Source of the DNA: JBHOQX01 sp042408595
GTDB taxonomy: Bacteria > Chloroflexota > Chloroflexia > Chloroflexales > Roseiflexaceae
NCBI GenBank assembly: GCA_042408595.1
Contig: JBHOQX010000131.1
Location: forward strand, 62,001 to 126,000
DNA length: 64,000 bases
Direction: 5' to 3'
In this document: one piece after another, positions 25,171-33,530 of the stretch
Position numbering within the stretch: the stretch's first letter is position 1
Layout: each line of letters opens with the position of its first letter
Notes under the pieces: model-generated
What the model was told of the DNA's origin: nothing
The model's input: only the letters and a program-made list of their open reading frames with translations
Database searches by the model: none
Program-made: the position numbers and the translations under genes

Positions 25171-26913
25171 ATGCATCTCAGTCTTCGTACGCGCCTGCTG
25201 GCCCTTGTGCTGGTTGGCGTGATCGCCGTCGCCGCGGCAAGCGCCGCGAGCTCGATGGTCTCGCTGAGCCGCCTGCGCGACCGTGCGCTAGAAAACGACG
25301 CTGCCGCGCTTCAGCGCCAGGCCGAGCTCTATACCCAGGAACTGGTGGCCAGCCAGGCGCTGCGGCTCGATGGGGCGCTGGACACCGTCCTCCACCTGGC
25401 CGAGACTGGCAGCGGCTTCCTGGCCCAGTTCCCACCGGCGGCGGACCCTGCCAGCGCCCCAGTTTTCACTGTGGCCGCGCCGATCGATCGGCCGATGCTT
25501 GAATCGCTCTTGCCAGCCCTGGTGCGCGCCAGCCCGGAAGCCGTACGCGCATCCTTTATCACCCCGAGCGGGCTCCGGCGCACCTATCCTCCGCTGAACA
25601 TCGAGCGGATGCAGCCCGACTGGAAGCGCACCACACGGGCAGCCTTCGAGTCGAGCCAGCCTGGCGCGAATCCGGGGCACACCGTGCGCTGGCTTCCGGC
25701 GCATCCAGCGCTCGACACGGACGAGCAGGTGGTGTCGGCGGTCGCGCCGGTCTACATCAATGGGCGGCACAGCGGCGCGCTGATGGTGGATGTCAGCCTG
25801 GAGCGACTCGCGCGCTACCTGGACAGCCAGACGGCCGGCGCGGGAAGAACCGCCTTCATCGTAGGGCCGGGCGGCACGCTGATCGCCGGGCCGGAAGAGG
25901 CTCAGCGCCTGTTGCTTGGCCGGCCCATGGCGCGCGACGAAACCGATAAGATCAAACTCGCAACGGCGAACCCCGCGCTCGAGCCGCTTGTCCAGGCGAT
26001 CCAGCGCGGCGCGCACGAACCGCTGCAGCTGCAGCTCAGCGGCCGCGACTATATCGCCGCGTACAGCCCGGTCACCGTGGCAGGCTGGAATCTGGTACTG
26101 GCGGCGCCCCTGGACGAGGTAGCGGCCAGCGGCGCGCGCAGCGGGGCCGCGATGCGGCGCATCGCGGCGCAGACGATCTGGCTGAACCTGGCCGGGGCCT
26201 TCGCGGCGTTCCTGGTGCTTGGAGCGGTGCTCGCGGTGGTGCTGCAGCGGCAGTTCACCGCGCCGCTCGCGGCGCTCGTCGGGGCGGCGCGCGACATCGC
26301 CGCCGGCGCGTTGCCGCGCGTGCCGGTGCACCGCAACGACGAACTCGGTGAGCTGGCGGCGGCCTTCAACGCCATGACCGGGGCGCTCGAAGCCTCGCGG
26401 GCCGAGACAGCGGCGGCGCACGCCCAGCTTGAACAGAAGGTCGAAGAACGGACGCGCGAGCTGGCCCAGGCCATGGCCGAGGCCGAACGGCTGAACGCCG
26501 AGCAGCAGGCGCTGCTCCGCACTCTGCGCGAGGTCTCGACGCCGGTCATCCCGGTGCTCCATGGCGTCCTGGCGATGCCGCTGATCGGGCAGTTCGACAC
26601 CGAGCGGGCGCGCCAGGCGACCCGCGAGGTGCTGGCGCGGATCGAGCGCGACCGGGCGCGGACGATCATCCTGGACGTGACCGGCATGCCGATCGTCGAT
26701 ACGGCGGTGGCCCGCGCCCTGCTCGAAATGATCCACGCGGCGCGGCTGCTCGGCGCGGAGGTCGTGCTGGTCGGCATCACCCCGGAAGTCGCCCAAACGA
26801 TGGTCACACTGGGGGTCGACCTGGGCGATGTGCGCACCGCGCTGGATGTGCAGTCGGTGGTGGAGCGACTGCGGGCGGCCGGCGCTGCGGCCCGGGCCCG
26901 CCCGGCGCGCTGA
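25171..26913 (+). CDS. RsbR-type regulator with Cache-HAMP input
   Basis: A 580-residue membrane sensor. Residues 1-30 include a first membrane helix (LLALVLVGVIAVAAASAASS), residues about 40-325 are an extracytoplasmic double-Cache-like domain (HSGALMVDVSLERLARYLD, TAFIVGPGGTLIAGPEE), and a second helix lies near 335-360 (AGAFAAFLVLGAVLAVVL). A HAMP domain, a coiled coil rich in E/A and a STAS domain from about 456 follow, with DVTGMPIVDTAVA and GITPEVAQT. The layout links an external signal to an RsbR-like STAS output, unlike classical cytosolic RsbR. The ATG at 25171 is followed directly by the first helix. No stressosome kinase gene is adjacent. Confidence 0.87.
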   Translation: MHLSLRTRLLALVLVGVIAVAAASAASSMVSLSRLRDRALENDAAALQRQAELYTQELVASQALRLDGALDTVLHLAETGSGFLAQFPPAADPASAPVFTVAAPIDRPMLESLLPALVRASPEAVRASFITPSGLRRTYPPLNIERMQPDWKRTTRAAFESSQPGANPGHTVRWLPAHPALDTDEQVVSAVAPVYINGRHSGALMVDVSLERLARYLDSQTAGAGRTAFIVGPGGTLIAGPEEAQRLLLGRPMARDETDKIKLATANPALEPLVQAIQRGAHEPLQLQLSGRDYIAAYSPVTVAGWNLVLAAPLDEVAASGARSGAAMRRIAAQTIWLNLAGAFAAFLVLGAVLAVVLQRQFTAPLAALVGAARDIAAGALPRVPVHRNDELGELAAAFNAMTGALEASRAETAAAHAQLEQKVEERTRELAQAMAEAERLNAEQQALLRTLREVSTPVIPVLHGVLAMPLIGQFDTERARQATREVLARIERDRARTIILDVTGMPIVDTAVARALLEMIHAARLLGAEVVLVGITPEVAQTMVTLGVDLGDVRTALDVQSVVERLRAAGAAARARPAR

Positions 26914-26972
26914 ACCGGGCGGTCAGCGGCCGAAGATGGCCCTCCGCCGTTCTTCCTCTCGTTCCACCGGCC

Positions 26973-27617
26973 TCAGTGGTCCTGCGGCTCGGCCAGGCCG
27001 GCGCGCGCGGCGTAGAGCGCAGCCTGGGTTCGGCTGGAAAGCCCGAGCTTGCCCAGCAGGTTGCTGACGTGGACGCTGACCGTCTTCTCGCTGATCGTCA
27101 GCGCGTCGGCGATCTGGCGGTTGGTCATCCCGCCCGCCAGCAGGCGGAGCACCTGCTGCTCCCGCGCGGTCAGCCGGGCCGCCGGCGGCTCCGGCTGGGC
27201 CGTCGCCTGGATGATATGGCGGGTCGCCTCGGGGTGCAGGTAGGGCTGGCCACCGCGGACGGCGCGGATCGCCCGGGCCAGCTCATGCATCTCGACATCC
27301 TTCAGCAGGTAGCCGTTCGCGCCGGCCTGCACCGCCGCCAGCACCCGCTCGCTCTCGGCGAAGGTCGTCAGCACGATGATCGGCAGCTCCGGCATGGAGC
27401 GCTTGATCTCGGCGATCGCGGCGACCCCGTCCAGCTCCGGCATCACCAGGTCCATCAGCACCACATCGGGCCGGAGCGCCTGCGCCAGATCGATCGCCTC
27501 GCGCCCGTCCACCGCCTCGCCAGCCAGTTCCAGGTCGGGCAGCACGCGCAAGATCGCCCGCAGCCCCTGCCGCACAATCAGGTGATCATCCACCACCAGC
27601 ACACGAATCGGGTTCAT
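26973..27617 (-). CDS. NarL/LuxR-family response regulator
   Basis: A 214-residue two-component regulator. The receiver domain (residues 5-120) has the acidic pair DD at 10-11, phosphoacceptor Asp56 (VVLMDLVMPELDG), the conserved Thr (VLTTF) and Lys (YLLKD). The C-terminal LuxR helix-turn-helix (LTAREQQVLRLLAGGMTNRQ) binds DNA. Its ATG overlaps the stop codon of the histidine kinase by 4 bases (ATGA), so the two are translationally coupled. Targets are unknown. Confidence 0.93.
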   Translation of the reverse strand: MNPIRVLVVDDHLIVRQGLRAILRVLPDLELAGEAVDGREAIDLAQALRPDVVLMDLVMPELDGVAAIAEIKRSMPELPIIVLTTFAESERVLAAVQAGANGYLLKDVEMHELARAIRAVRGGQPYLHPEATRHIIQATAQPEPPAARLTAREQQVLRLLAGGMTNRQIADALTISEKTVSVHVSNLLGKLGLSSRTQAALYAARAGLAEPQDH

Positions 27618-29779
27618 CCTGTACCTCGCGCAGGCCACGCCACGGCGACGACCGTGCCCTTCCCGCTGGCCGAACGGATCTCCAGCTCAGCCCCGATCGC
27701 TGTCAGCCGTTCACGCATCGACACCAACCCGAGGCGCCCTTTGGCGACGTGATCGGGCGCGAAGCCGCGCCCATCATCGGCAATCGTCAGCTCGAACGGC
27801 GGCCCGGCCTCTAGCCGCACGCGCACCTGCCGCGCCTGGGCGTGCCGGGTGACATTCGCCAGCGCCTCCTGCGCCACGCGGAACAGCGCCTGCTCTACCG
27901 TTGGCGGCAGTGCGATCTCGCCGGCCTGCTCGACCGTCACCTGCACGCCGGTGCGCTGCCCGAACACCGCCGCGTGGTCGCGTAGGGCGCGCGCCAGCCC
28001 CTGGCTGCCGAGGTCGGCGGGCCGGAGTTCGAACAGCAGCGCCCGCATCTCCGACAGCGCGTTGCGCGTCAGGTGGCGGATCTGCTCCAGGCTGGCCCGC
28101 GCCTCGTCCGGGTCGCGCTGCCAAAGCTCGGGCAGCACCTGGGCCAGCAGGCTCATGCCGAAGAGCGACTGGGTCACCGAGTCGTGCAGCTCGCGCGCCA
28201 GGCGCCGTCGCTCCTCCAGAATAGCGAGTTGCTGGCTCTGCTCGGCCAGCCGCAGGTGCTGCTGGCGGCTGTCGATCGCTGCGGCGAGCTGCGCCGCCGT
28301 CACCTGGTACGGCTGCAACTCGGCTTCCGACCAGTCGTGCACCTGCGGCGCGCTCAGCACCACCAGCCCCAGCCGGTGCGTGCCGACCATCAGCGGGATC
28401 AGCGCCAGCGCCGGCCGGCCGTCGCGCGCCTGCATCGCGCGCAGCTCCGGCGACACGCGCGGGTCGGTGTGAACATCGCGGATGGTGACGGTCTCCCCGG
28501 CGTCCAGCGGCGGGTCGAGCGCGTCGCGGGTGTAGGGCAGGCGCGTGTTGGCCAGGCTGGCGCCGCCCTGCGGCGACCAGAAGCCGCGGACGATCACCCC
28601 GGCCCGCTGGCCCGCCGCATCGTGCGTGTACAGCACGACCGAGCAGGTGTAGCGCCCGCGCTGCGCCACCTGGTCGAGGTACGCCGCCACCACCGCATCC
28701 ACGCTCATTGCGTTGCTGATCCGCTGGCTGGTCTCGTACAGCAAGCGGGCCTCGGCGAGGGCGCGCTGGGTGCGGGCGAAGAGGCCGGCCTGGTCCATCG
28801 CTACGCTGAGTTGCCCGGCGATCAGCTCGATCTCCTCGACCTGCGCCGCGCCGATCGGCTCCTCGGACTCGATATTCAGCACGCCCAGCAGGCGCTCGCC
28901 GATCGCGAGCGGGACGACCAGCTCGGCCCGGATCGTCGGGCGCAGGATCGCCAGGTAGCGCGGGTCGGCGGTCACGTCGTTCACCAGCACCCGGCGGCGC
29001 GTGCGCGCCGCCTCGCCCACCAGGCCGACATGGATGCTCTGACAGTAATCGTCCGGCACGCGCAGCCCGGGCGCTCCGGCCTGCGCCAGCAGCCGCAACG
29101 TCTCCGGGTCGTCCGTGTCGACGATCCCGGCGGCGACGTAGGCGTAGTGCAGCTGCGAATGGATCGCTTCGACGGCGGTCTGGAAGATGACATCCAGGCT
29201 GAGGCTGCTGGCGATCTGGCTGCTGATCCGCTGGATGATGCTCAGCCGGGCGCTTCGCTGGCGCTCAGCTTCGAACAGCCGGGCGTTCTCGATGGCGATC
29301 GCGGCGTGGCGGGCGAAGACCGCCAGCAGTTCGACATCCCGCGCCTCGAAACGGCGGGGCGGTGCCGCTCCGATGCCGAAGAATCCGATCATCCGCGCCT
29401 GCCACCAGATCGGCAGCCCGATCACCGTATGCCCGGCCAGGGTGGGCAGCAGCGGGCGCTCCAGGTCGCCGTAGCGCGCCACGCAGATCGGGCGCTGGTC
29501 CCGCAGCACCTGGCCGGCCAGGCCGGCGCCGGGCGGGATGCAGGCGCCGAGCTCATCGGGCGGCATGTTGTGCACCGCGGCGATCCGGATCACCGGGCCG
29601 TCCGGCCGCTCCTCGACCAGGCCGATCGAGCCATAGCCGGCGTCCAGCAGCTCCGTGGCGCAGGCGACCACCCGGGTAAGCAGCGGGCCGAGCTCCAGTT
29701 CGCCGCTGATCGCCTCGATCACGCGGCTGAGCGCGTCCGCACGGCGGGCGGCGTCTCTTTCGGAGGTTTCCAATGCCAT
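27614..29779 (-). CDS. GAF-domain histidine kinase, NarX/LiaS type
   Basis: A 721-residue soluble sensor kinase. Three GAF-type domains fill residues about 20-165, 180-335 and 345-505. A HisKA_3 dimerisation domain carries the phosphoacceptor His532 (RRRLARELHDSVTQS), and a HATPase domain ends the protein (RVAQEALANVTRHAQ, DDGRGFAPDHV, GLVSMRERL). No membrane helices, so the signal is cytosolic: small ligands, redox or gases via GAF. It is coupled by overlap to the response regulator at 26973. A GAGAGGG site precedes the start. Confidence 0.93.
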   Translation of the reverse strand: MALETSERDAARRADALSRVIEAISGELELGPLLTRVVACATELLDAGYGSIGLVEERPDGPVIRIAAVHNMPPDELGACIPPGAGLAGQVLRDQRPICVARYGDLERPLLPTLAGHTVIGLPIWWQARMIGFFGIGAAPPRRFEARDVELLAVFARHAAIAIENARLFEAERQRSARLSIIQRISSQIASSLSLDVIFQTAVEAIHSQLHYAYVAAGIVDTDDPETLRLLAQAGAPGLRVPDDYCQSIHVGLVGEAARTRRRVLVNDVTADPRYLAILRPTIRAELVVPLAIGERLLGVLNIESEEPIGAAQVEEIELIAGQLSVAMDQAGLFARTQRALAEARLLYETSQRISNAMSVDAVVAAYLDQVAQRGRYTCSVVLYTHDAAGQRAGVIVRGFWSPQGGASLANTRLPYTRDALDPPLDAGETVTIRDVHTDPRVSPELRAMQARDGRPALALIPLMVGTHRLGLVVLSAPQVHDWSEAELQPYQVTAAQLAAAIDSRQQHLRLAEQSQQLAILEERRRLARELHDSVTQSLFGMSLLAQVLPELWQRDPDEARASLEQIRHLTRNALSEMRALLFELRPADLGSQGLARALRDHAAVFGQRTGVQVTVEQAGEIALPPTVEQALFRVAQEALANVTRHAQARQVRVRLEAGPPFELTIADDGRGFAPDHVAKGRLGLVSMRERLTAIGAELEIRSASGKGTVVAVAWPARGTG

Positions 29780-29844
29780 CGCCCTCTCTGATTCACCGGT
29801 ATTCTAATACGATTCCGGGGCGATCGCCGCGGGGCCCTGGCGAT

Positions 29845-29888
29845 GCTGGCGTGTCGCGGGCGCTTGGCCCTTCCCGCGACACGCCAGC
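29845..29888. repeat. 16-bp stem hairpin in a divergent gap
   Basis: GCTGGCGTGTCGCGGG (29845-29860) is the exact reverse complement of 29873-29888, with a 12-nt loop. It lies upstream of both flanking genes (kinase to the left, hisS-like to the right), so it is not a normal terminator. It shares GCTGGCGTGT with the palindrome at 4033. Confidence 0.6.
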
Positions 29889-29915
29889 GGCCGGCGACCT
29901 CTCCAGACCACTGCC

Positions 29916-29962
29916 CCCTTCCCCGCGGGCGGTCAGGGGCGAGAGGAGCCAGCGGGGAAGGG
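29916..29962. repeat. 11-bp inverted repeat in the same gap
   Basis: CCCTTCCCCGC (29916-29926) is the exact complement of GCGGGGAAGGG (29952-29962) around a 25-nt loop. With the hairpin at 29845 it makes this 312-bp gap structurally unusual; the rest holds only the hisS-like promoter. Confidence 0.4.
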
Positions 29963-30027
29963 TTTCGAGCATCCTGATGCGCCAGAGACCAACCCGCCCC
30001 GTTCACAGCGCCCCAGGCCAGCGCCGG

Positions 30028-30056
30028 TTGTCTCACAGCAGGCAATCGTTTACAAT
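30028..30056 (+). promoter_or_regulatory. Promoter of the hisS-like gene
   Basis: TTGTCT, 17-bp spacer, TACAAT. Transcription would begin near 30063, about 30 bases before the GTG start codon, with AAGGG at 30081-30085 as ribosome binding site. Confidence 0.5.
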
Positions 30057-30091
30057 ACGCCCGTGTTCCTGCTGAAGGCAAAGGGCTGCTC

Positions 30092-31549
30092 GTGAACGGG
30101 GCGATCGACGCGGTGCGCGGCATGCGCGATATTCTGCCGGATGAATGCGACCGGCAGGCGGCGGTCGCCGCGCGGCTGGAGCGCGTCCTCGCCAGCTATG
30201 GCTACCGGCCGATCGACCTGCCGATCGTCGAGCGGCGCGACCTGTACCTGCGCAAACTCGGCGAGGAACTGGTCGGCAAGGTGTATGAATTCAGCTTCAA
30301 CGGGCGCGACCTGGCCCTCCGGCCGGAATGGACCGCCTCGGTGCTGCGCGCCTATGTGGCGCGGATGCAGGACCAGCCGCTGCCGCTGCGGCTGCGCTAC
30401 AGCGGCCCGGTGTTCCGCAACGAGCGACCACAGCGCGGCACCTACCGGCAGTTCACCCAGATCGGCGTGGAGCTGATCGGCGGGCCGGCCCCGCGCGCGG
30501 ACGCCGAATGCCTGGCGCTGGCCTGCGCCGCGCTGGAGGCCGCCGGCGTGGGCGGCTACCGCGTGCGGGTCGGCAGCGTCGGCCTGGTACGCGCCGTGCT
30601 GGCCGGGCTGGGTCTGGCCGAGCGGACACAGGACCGGCTGGTGTGGAGCCTGGAACGAATGCGGGAGCGCGGCGTGGCGGCGGTGCGCGAGCAGGTGCTG
30701 GCCGAAGACGACGCGCCGCCGTTCGCCCCGGCGCTGCTGGAAGGGCTGAGCGACGAGCAGGCCGAGGCGCTGCTGCGGGGTGCGCTCGAATCGATCGGGG
30801 TGAACCTACGCTTCGGCACCCGCCCGCCGGAGGCGATCGTGCGGCGGCTGGTGCGCAAGCTGCGCCGCGAGGATCCGCGCGGGCGGGTCGAGCGGGCGCT
30901 GACGCTGCTGGAGCGCATGGCCGCGCTTCAGGGCCCGCCGGACGAGGTGCTGCCGGCGGCGGCCGCGCTGCTGGACGAGTTCGGCCTGCCCGCCGCCGGG
31001 CTGGACGAGCTGCGCGACGTGCTGGCGCTCGCCGCGGCCCATGGCGTCTCGCCAGCGCGGCTGACGGTGGACATCGGCCTGGGGCGCGGCCTGCACTATT
31101 ACACCGGCGTCATCTTCGAGATCTTCGATGCGGATGGGACGCAACTCTGCGGCGGCGGGCGCTACGACGACCTGGTGACCGCCCTCGGCGGGCGCCAGCC
31201 GACGCCGGCGGTCGGCTTCGCCTTCGGCCTGGAGCGGGTGGCCGCCGCGGGGCAGTTGCCTGAGGCGCCGCGCCCTGCCGAGGTGCTGGTCGCCCCGGTG
31301 GACGACGCAGCCTATGGCGCGGCCCTGCGCGCCGCCGACCTGCTGCGCGCCCGCGGCTGGGCGGCGGTGGTGGATGTGCGCGGGCGGAGCGTCGCGATCA
31401 ACCTGCGCGACGCCGCCCGGCGCGGGGCCGTCGCCCTGCTGGTGGTCTCGGGCGAGGGCGAGGCGCTCTGGCGCGACATCGTCGCCCGCACCGAGCGGCG
31501 GCTGCGGCTGGAGGAGTTGCCCACGGCCGACGGGAGCGATGAGCGATGA
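30092..31549 (+). CDS. hisS: Histidyl-tRNA-synthetase-like protein (HisS/HisZ family)
   Basis: A 485-residue class II aminoacyl-tRNA-synthetase-fold protein. It has GMRDILPDE at the start, motif 2 RYSGPVFRNERPQRGTYRQF, GGGRYDDL, motif 3 GFAFGLERV and a C-terminal anticodon-binding-like domain (AEVLVAPVDDAAYGAALRAA). Two histidine-recognition segments differ from standard HisRS: EGTA reads EWTA at residues 79-82 and RGLDYYT reads RGLHYYT at 332-338. It lies at the head of a stretch leading to hisG and hisD. It may be the true HisRS, a paralogue, or a HisZ-like regulatory subunit; the full-length HisG here should not need HisZ. The symbol is provisional. Confidence 0.75.
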   Translation: MNGAIDAVRGMRDILPDECDRQAAVAARLERVLASYGYRPIDLPIVERRDLYLRKLGEELVGKVYEFSFNGRDLALRPEWTASVLRAYVARMQDQPLPLRLRYSGPVFRNERPQRGTYRQFTQIGVELIGGPAPRADAECLALACAALEAAGVGGYRVRVGSVGLVRAVLAGLGLAERTQDRLVWSLERMRERGVAAVREQVLAEDDAPPFAPALLEGLSDEQAEALLRGALESIGVNLRFGTRPPEAIVRRLVRKLRREDPRGRVERALTLLERMAALQGPPDEVLPAAAALLDEFGLPAAGLDELRDVLALAAAHGVSPARLTVDIGLGRGLHYYTGVIFEIFDADGTQLCGGGRYDDLVTALGGRQPTPAVGFAFGLERVAAAGQLPEAPRPAEVLVAPVDDAAYGAALRAADLLRARGWAAVVDVRGRSVAINLRDAARRGAVALLVVSGEGEALWRDIVARTERRLRLEELPTADGSDER

Positions 31550-31583
31550 GCATGGGGAGATCGACACGCTTCGCAGGTAGCCC

Positions 31584-32387
31584 ATGACCGAACATACCCG
31601 CTGGGGCCGCTACGCCGAGCTACACCCGGATGCGCTGGCGGCGATCGTCGAGCGGGCGCCGGTGGCCTACGTGCCGTGGGGCGCGCTGGAATGGCACGGG
31701 CCACACCTGCCCTTCGGCGTGGATGGCTTCACCGCCGAGGCTGTCGCCGAGCGGGCCGCTCGCCGCACCGGGGGCGTCGTCCTGCCGACGACCTGGTGGC
31801 CGATCACGGCGCTGCCGCACCGCTTCTCGCTCTCGGTGCCGAGCGAGCTGGCGCAAGGGCTCTGGGACGCGATTCTGTCGGAGCTGGCGCGCGCCGGGTT
31901 CCGCATCGCGGTGCTGGTAAGCGGCCACTACGCCCAGGGGCACGAGCTGGTGCTGATGGACGCCGCCGAGCATGCGATCAGCGCGTATGGCCTGCTGACC
32001 CTGGCCGTGCCGCCGCTCGCGCTGGTGGACGAGACGATGCTCGACCACGCCGCGCAGTGGGAGACGGCGCAGATGCTGGCGCTCCGCCCGCGCCTGGTGC
32101 GCCTGGAGGCGCTCGGCGACGGGCCGCTGCACCCGGCGGCGGACGCCGTGCTCGGCGCGGACCCGCGCGCCGCCACGGCCAGCCAGGGCGAGTCGGCGCT
32201 GGCGCTGGCGACGGAGCGGCTCGCGGCAAGCGTGGCCGCGCTGCGCTCCGAGGCCGCCGCGGATGTTCTGCGCGAGCTCTACGCCCGCCGGCGCGCCGCC
32301 TACCAGGCGTATGTCGAGCGCTACTTCCGCGGCTCGTGGGAGGAGGCGATTCTGACCTGGTGGGGCGAGCGAACAACTCGCGCATAG
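31584..32387 (+). CDS. Creatininase-family amidohydrolase
   Basis: A 267-residue metal-dependent hydrolase of the creatininase superfamily, which acts on cyclic or N-formyl amides. The metal site reads GALEWHGPHLPFGVD, giving Glu36, His38 and Asp47, with His115 in SGHYAQGHE and a late Glu in QWETAQ. The usual NGHGGN loop is replaced by SGHYAQG, so the substrate may differ from creatinine; FAPy deformylase-like or other activities are possible. It starts 34 bp after the hisS-like gene, with a weak ribosome binding site, and precedes hisG. Confidence 0.82.
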   Translation: MTEHTRWGRYAELHPDALAAIVERAPVAYVPWGALEWHGPHLPFGVDGFTAEAVAERAARRTGGVVLPTTWWPITALPHRFSLSVPSELAQGLWDAILSELARAGFRIAVLVSGHYAQGHELVLMDAAEHAISAYGLLTLAVPPLALVDETMLDHAAQWETAQMLALRPRLVRLEALGDGPLHPAADAVLGADPRAATASQGESALALATERLAASVAALRSEAAADVLRELYARRRAAYQAYVERYFRGSWEEAILTWWGERTTRA

Positions 32388-32429
32388 CAGGGGATGTGGG
32401 GGCCACAGGCCCTCGGGACATATTTTTCC

Positions 32430-32502
32430 GGGTCAGTGGCGGCAGTGCCGCCGCTGACCCGGAGGTCAAGGAGCTTGGAGGGCTGCGCCCTCCAAACCTC
32501 CT
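32430..32502. repeat. Double hairpin between the creatininase gene and hisG
   Basis: GGGTCAGTGGCGG (32430-32442) pairs with CCGCCGCTGACCC (32448-32460) with one G-T wobble, preceded by TATTTTTCC. Next comes GGAGGGCTGCGCCCTCC (32477-32493) followed by AAACCTCC, a clear member of the dispersed hairpin family. The last bases sit only 17 bp from the hisG start, so this structure lies in its leader. It could terminate upstream transcription or regulate hisG. Confidence 0.55.
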
Positions 32503-32518
32503 CTACGAGCGATTACCC

Positions 32519-33505
32519 ATGCTCCGCTTCGGCATCCCATCCAAAGGCAACCTATACGACGGCACGCTCGCCTTCCTTGACGGCTGCGGGCTGAAAATTA
32601 CGCGCCCGAATCCGCGCCGCTACACCGCCGGCATCCGCGCCCTGCCGGATGTCGAGGTCTTGCTCCACCGCCCGGCGGATATCGTCGAAAAAGTGGCCGA
32701 AGGCGAGATCGACATCGGCATCAGCGGGCTCGATCTGGTCGAGGAGCTGCGCGGCGACCGGGACGACCCGCTGGTGCTGTTCGACGACCTGGGGTTCGGC
32801 CGATGCGACCTGGTCGTCGCCGTGCCGGAGACCTGGATCGATGTCGGCTCGTGGCGCGACCTAGCCGACCTGTCGGTCGAACTGCACGCCGAGGGCCGCC
32901 CGCTCCGGATCGCCACCAAGTACCCGGCGCTGCTGCGGCGCTTCTGCTACGCCAACGGGATCAACTATTTCCGCCTGGTCGACTCGCGCGGGGCGACCGA
33001 GGCCGCGCCTGGGCTCGGCTACGCCGATGTGATCGCCGACATCACCGAGACCGGCACGACGCTGCGCGACAACCAGCTCAAGATCGTCGGCGGCTCGCTG
33101 CTGCGCTCGTCGGCCTGCCTGATCGGCTGCCGGGCCAACCTGCGCGCCGACCCGGCGCGCCTGGCGGCGGTACGGACTATCCTGGAGCTGGTCGAGGCCC
33201 ACCGCCGCGCCCGCCGCTTCGTGCAGGTCGTCGCCAATGTGCCAGGCGCGTCGGTCGAGGATGTCGGGCGGCGCGTGGCGGCCCGCCCGGAGCTGGCCGG
33301 CCTACAGGGGCCGACGGTCGCGCCGGTCTGGAGCGACGCGCCGGGCTGGTACACTGTGACGATCGCCACGCCACAGGAGCGGATGCTCGCCGTGATCGAC
33401 CACCTGCGCGCGCTTGGCGGCAACGGGATGACGGTCGTGCCGCCCGGCTATGTCTTCGAGGCCCGCAGCGAGTCGTACGAGCGGCTGCTGGCGGAGCTTG
33501 GGTGA
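32519..33505 (+). CDS. hisG: ATP phosphoribosyltransferase (long form)
   Basis: A 328-residue enzyme catalysing the first step of histidine biosynthesis, ATP plus PRPP to phosphoribosyl-ATP. The N-terminal half has FGIPSKGNLYDGTLAFLDGC and GEIDIGISGLDLVEE, and the PRPP loop is DVIADITETGTTLRDN. The C-terminal HisG_C regulatory domain (residues about 245-328) is present, so this is the long, histidine-inhibited form that works without HisZ. The ATG at 32519 has no strong ribosome binding site because a hairpin repeat sits just upstream; ACCTCC rather than GGAGG is seen there. It is followed by a broken GH20 fragment and then hisD. Confidence 0.93.
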   Translation: MLRFGIPSKGNLYDGTLAFLDGCGLKITRPNPRRYTAGIRALPDVEVLLHRPADIVEKVAEGEIDIGISGLDLVEELRGDRDDPLVLFDDLGFGRCDLVVAVPETWIDVGSWRDLADLSVELHAEGRPLRIATKYPALLRRFCYANGINYFRLVDSRGATEAAPGLGYADVIADITETGTTLRDNQLKIVGGSLLRSSACLIGCRANLRADPARLAAVRTILELVEAHRRARRFVQVVANVPGASVEDVGRRVAARPELAGLQGPTVAPVWSDAPGWYTVTIATPQERMLAVIDHLRALGGNGMTVVPPGYVFEARSESYERLLAELG

Positions 33506-33530
33506 ACGCCAGCCCGATCGAGAGCCAAGC

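Noticed and set aside
29845..29888. The hairpin as a transcription terminator
   Set aside because: It lies upstream of both flanking genes, which are divergent, so neither transcript ends there.
30092..31549. A firm HisZ assignment
   Set aside because: The protein keeps a C-terminal anticodon-type domain and the HisG present is the long form, which does not need HisZ.
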